The translations under genes were made by a program, and so were the position numbers. The notes under the pieces were generated by a model that was not told the origin of the DNA, made no database searches, and saw only the letters and a list, made by a program, of their open reading frames with translations. DNA of 8,297 nt from Hydrogenothermaceae bacterium (GTDB lineage: Bacteria > Aquificota > Aquificia > Aquificales > Hydrogenothermaceae): the NCBI GenBank assembly GCA_015490675.1, contig WFXI01000150.1, positions 1 to 8,297 of the forward strand, given 5' to 3'. Each line of letters opens with the position of its first letter. Positions within the stretch are counted from its first letter, which is position 1. This document shows, one piece after another, positions 6,290 to 8,297 of this stretch.

Positions 6290-7961
6290 AATAGATAAAA
6301 AAACACTGTTTATTATAGGTGCTGGTTTTTCTGTTCCTTTGGGATTACCTACAACTGAAGTGCTAAATAATATTATTTCTGTTCTTTGTCAAAAGGGAAG
6401 GACTATAGATGAAAGACTAAAAGAAATACAAACTTCTGGAATAGAATTTGATGATGTTTTCAAAAAAGATATAAAGAATACGCTTTTATTTTTATTAGAT
6501 GATGATAATAAAAGAGAAAGTGAAGCAAGGAAGCAAAGAAAGCAAGCTATAGATACTTTTATTGAAGAATATAAAAAAGTTTACCCAAAACTAAATGTTT
6601 ATAAGATTAAACATAGATTAGAGTATGACATTTTAACTGAGATTGACTGGTTAGCACTAAAATCTTTATATAATACTTTTTCCAAAGAAGGTGTAGATTT
6701 CCATCTAATTGATTTACTAACTATTGTACAAAAAGCTATAAATGATGGTGTTCCTATTCCTACAACAGACATATTTGAGTATGCCAAAACAAAGAAGCTT
6801 TATTACAACGATATAGGTAGATTACAAAAGGCATTAAATGCATATAAATATATCTTATTCAAAATTTTTAAACACATCTTACGGATAAATAAAGAAAAAT
6901 TAAAACAGCAAAAACATATTTATTATTCCTTTTTTTATGAATTAATCAATAAAACAACTAATGAAGACGTATACTGGCTAAACAAAGAGGAAATAGACAA
7001 GGAAGAGTTTTATTTATCCAATCTTGCTTTTTTATCTTTTAACTGGGATCCAATTATTACTTTTCTATTAATGAAAACGAATCAAAAAATTAATAGAGAA
7101 AATTTTTCTGTTGGAAATCAAGCAGATCCTAAATTTCAAGTTTATGTTGATTTTTCTATTCCTTTACCCCTAATTAAATTTAATAAAGAGCAAATTTTGT
7201 ATTCTTTTAGTAAAGAAAGCAGTTTTATTATAAATAACTTTTCAAAAGAACGAAAAAGACAATGTAGCTTAACAACAAAAGTAATAAGACTGTTTTTGCC
7301 ACATGGTCTTTTTAACATACGTATTTGCCCAAGATGCAAGACTGCTTTTATGTTTTTCCCTAAAGATATAGGAAAGTTTGAAATGGAAGATTTAGATGAA
7401 ATTTTCCTTTTAGACCCTATTCCAAGTGAATACGACATGGAAAAATCTCATAATTTTAAGGTGGTAGAATCTTCCTATTCAGATGGAGAACCTGACAAAA
7501 TTCATTGTCCTTCTTGTAAACATGAAACTTACTTTACAGATTCCTTCATGGAAATTCAGTCTATTTTGAAACCTACTAATACTACGATAGTTAATAAAAT
7601 ACAATTTGATTATGCAAACTTTTTTGGAAATGCAGACCATATAATAGCTTTAGGATATTCCTTCCCAAAAGATGATATGATAAACAATTACCAAATAAAA
7701 ATAATGAGTGTGCAAAAAGGAGAACTAAATTTACCTAAAATTACAGTAATTAATTATGATAGAGGCTTACAGGATAAAGTCTGGTATAAAGATATTAAAT
7801 TTTTAAAAAATTATTTCTTACATAAAGAAAATACGTGGCAACTTCAAACATTGGAAAGTCTCCAAAAATTAACAGAGAGCAAAAAAGTTAGAATCAACTA
7901 CATGGGGTTTCCTAATGTTTTAAACAAAGTCTCTTTAGAAGATATTTTAAATTTTAAATAA
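6282..7961 (+). CDS. SIR2-family protein, probable NAD-dependent defence effector
   Basis: A 559-residue soluble protein. The sirtuin fold is marked by LFIIGAGFSVPLGLPTTEVL at 9-28 (the NAD-binding GAGxS loop is 13-17), SFNWD at 252-256 (the NxD motif, N254 and D256), PHG at 340-342 (candidate catalytic H341) and ADHIIALGYSFPKDD at 451-465 (nucleotide-binding GYSxP). Two cysteine pairs, C349/C352 and C409/C412, look like the sirtuin zinc ribbon, with an unusually long spacer of 56 residues. About 235 residues lie between the GAG loop and the NxD motif, pointing to a large helical insertion. Such SIR2-like proteins in defence systems (ThsA, DSR-type, SIR2-Argonaute partners) hydrolyse NAD to halt phage infection, while classical sirtuins deacylate proteins; the sequence cannot decide between these. 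It is co-translated with the 122-residue protein. Its stop lies inside the cas3 3' end on the other strand. Confidence 0.88.
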   Translation: MDKIDKKTLFIIGAGFSVPLGLPTTEVLNNIISVLCQKGRTIDERLKEIQTSGIEFDDVFKKDIKNTLLFLLDDDNKRESEARKQRKQAIDTFIEEYKKVYPKLNVYKIKHRLEYDILTEIDWLALKSLYNTFSKEGVDFHLIDLLTIVQKAINDGVPIPTTDIFEYAKTKKLYYNDIGRLQKALNAYKYILFKIFKHILRINKEKLKQQKHIYYSFFYELINKTTNEDVYWLNKEEIDKEEFYLSNLAFLSFNWDPIITFLLMKTNQKINRENFSVGNQADPKFQVYVDFSIPLPLIKFNKEQILYSFSKESSFIINNFSKERKRQCSLTTKVIRLFLPHGLFNIRICPRCKTAFMFFPKDIGKFEMEDLDEIFLLDPIPSEYDMEKSHNFKVVESSYSDGEPDKIHCPSCKHETYFTDSFMEIQSILKPTNTTIVNKIQFDYANFFGNADHIIALGYSFPKDDMINNYQIKIMSVQKGELNLPKITVINYDRGLQDKVWYKDIKFLKNYFLHKENTWQLQTLESLQKLTESKKVRINYMGFPNVLNKVSLEDILNFK

Positions 7962-7967
7962 ATATCT
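7940..7967. other. AT-rich inverted repeat over the convergent stop codons
   Basis: AGATATTT (7940-7947) and AAATATCT (7960-7967) are perfect 8-base arms around a 12-base loop that spans the stop codons of the SIR2 gene and of the cas3-like gene. It could fold in transcripts from either strand, but the stem is almost all A-U and no T-run follows on either side. It is therefore a poor intrinsic terminator, particularly at high temperature, and may be chance. Confidence 0.25.
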
Positions 7968-8297
7968 CCTCATCAAACTGATACTTTTCAAGTACTTCTT
8001 TATCTATTCTTATGCCAAATTCATCATCGTAAACGAAATATTTTGCAAGTAGGTAGATGTTTAAATCCTGATCTAAAACTTCGTAAGGATTTTTGTCTTT
8101 AATTTTTTCATTTAAAACCCAGTAAACAGGAATTGGCACTTTTAAATCATTTATCTTTTTTAAGATTTTTATTTTCTTTAGTCTTCTTTCTTTTTTATCT
8201 TCAATGTCTTTTATATTTTGGTATTCTTCCAATAATTCCTCAACTTTTTCCTTAAATATATATGGAATAGCCTCGAAAGTAAAAGTATCTCGGAAAA
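7954..8297 (-). CDS. cas3: C-terminal end of a Cas3-like helicase (partial)
   Basis: The last 113 residues of a gene whose 5' end lies beyond the right edge. The frame is open to the edge (FRDTFTFEAIPYIF...), so this is not a short gene starting at the internal TTG at 8232. The charged helical stretch (KEKVEELLEEY to LKKIKILKKIN), the strand LKVPIPVYWVL, and the late YFVYDDEFGIRI resemble the accessory C-terminal domain of Cas3, which often ends with a VxVP-type strand and a YDxExG motif. Position and strand fit as well: cas3 normally precedes cas4 in type I-B loci. The DNA helicase and HD nuclease motifs that would prove it lie outside the window. Another large cas protein cannot be excluded. 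Confidence 0.65.
   Translation of the reverse strand, partial: FRDTFTFEAIPYIFKEKVEELLEEYQNIKDIEDKKERRLKKIKILKKINDLKVPIPVYWVLNEKIKDKNPYEVLDQDLNIYLLAKYFVYDDEFGIRIDKEVLEKYQFDEEIFI

Noticed and set aside
7954..8232. A separate 92-residue gene starting with TTG at 8232.
   Set aside because: The same frame is open without a stop to the right edge of the window, and the encoded sequence looks like the end of a longer protein.
1..8297. A CRISPR array, cas2, or leader sequence.
   Set aside because: No regularly spaced repeats are visible on either strand. cas2 and the array, if present, would lie beyond the left edge after cas1.

Overview
The window is AT-rich bacterial DNA, about 34% GC in sampled lines of the cas genes and lower in an inserted cassette. 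Its proteins are rich in K, E and I, and the genes overlap tightly. Together with a type I-B-like set of cas genes, this suggests a thermophilic bacterium of the Aquificales (Hydrogenothermaceae) or Thermotogae kind. The host is a guess from composition and protein style only; the window holds no taxonomic marker.

Layout. Most of the window is a minus-strand cas locus, read from right to left. At the right edge (8297 to 7954) is the 3' end of a gene that looks like the C-terminus of a Cas3 helicase-nuclease. After a gap of about 2.1 kb come four overlapping genes: cas4 (5856 to 5347), a fusion of an RlaP-like nucleotidyltransferase with a MazG-like nucleotide pyrophosphohydrolase (5354 to 4245), a 1271-residue RecD-like SF1 helicase with a C-terminal PD-(D/E)XK-type nuclease (4261 to 446), and the start of cas1 (from 468, running off the left edge). 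The overlaps are 8, 17 and 23 bases, so these genes are very probably one translationally coupled unit. The usual cas3-cas4-cas1-cas2 order is kept, but two large non-cas genes sit between cas4 and cas1.

The gap between cas3 and cas4 holds a two-gene cassette in the opposite orientation: a 122-residue protein of unknown function (5921-6289) and a 559-residue SIR2-family protein (6282-7961), overlapping by 8 bases. The cassette is clearly more AT-rich than the cas genes, about 22% GC in sampled lines. It has its own promoter-like region and Shine-Dalgarno sequence, and its 3' end overlaps the cas3 3' end by 8 bases. It looks like a separately acquired defence module, possibly an NAD-consuming one.

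cas1 is interrupted after residue 127. An A8 run preceded by TTT shifts the frame, and Cas1-like sequence continues in the -1 frame to the window edge. The run contains in-frame T TTA AAA and A AAA AAA slippery heptamers, so the break may be a homopolymer error, a real mutation, or a site rescued by ribosomal or transcriptional slippage.

Working model (inference): the RecD-like helicase-nuclease produces or trims DNA fragments for the Cas4-Cas1-Cas2 spacer-acquisition complex, the NTase-MazG protein acts on nucleotides or RNA during infection, and the SIR2 pair is a backup suicide-type defence. No CRISPR array, tRNA, rRNA or insertion sequence is visible in the window.
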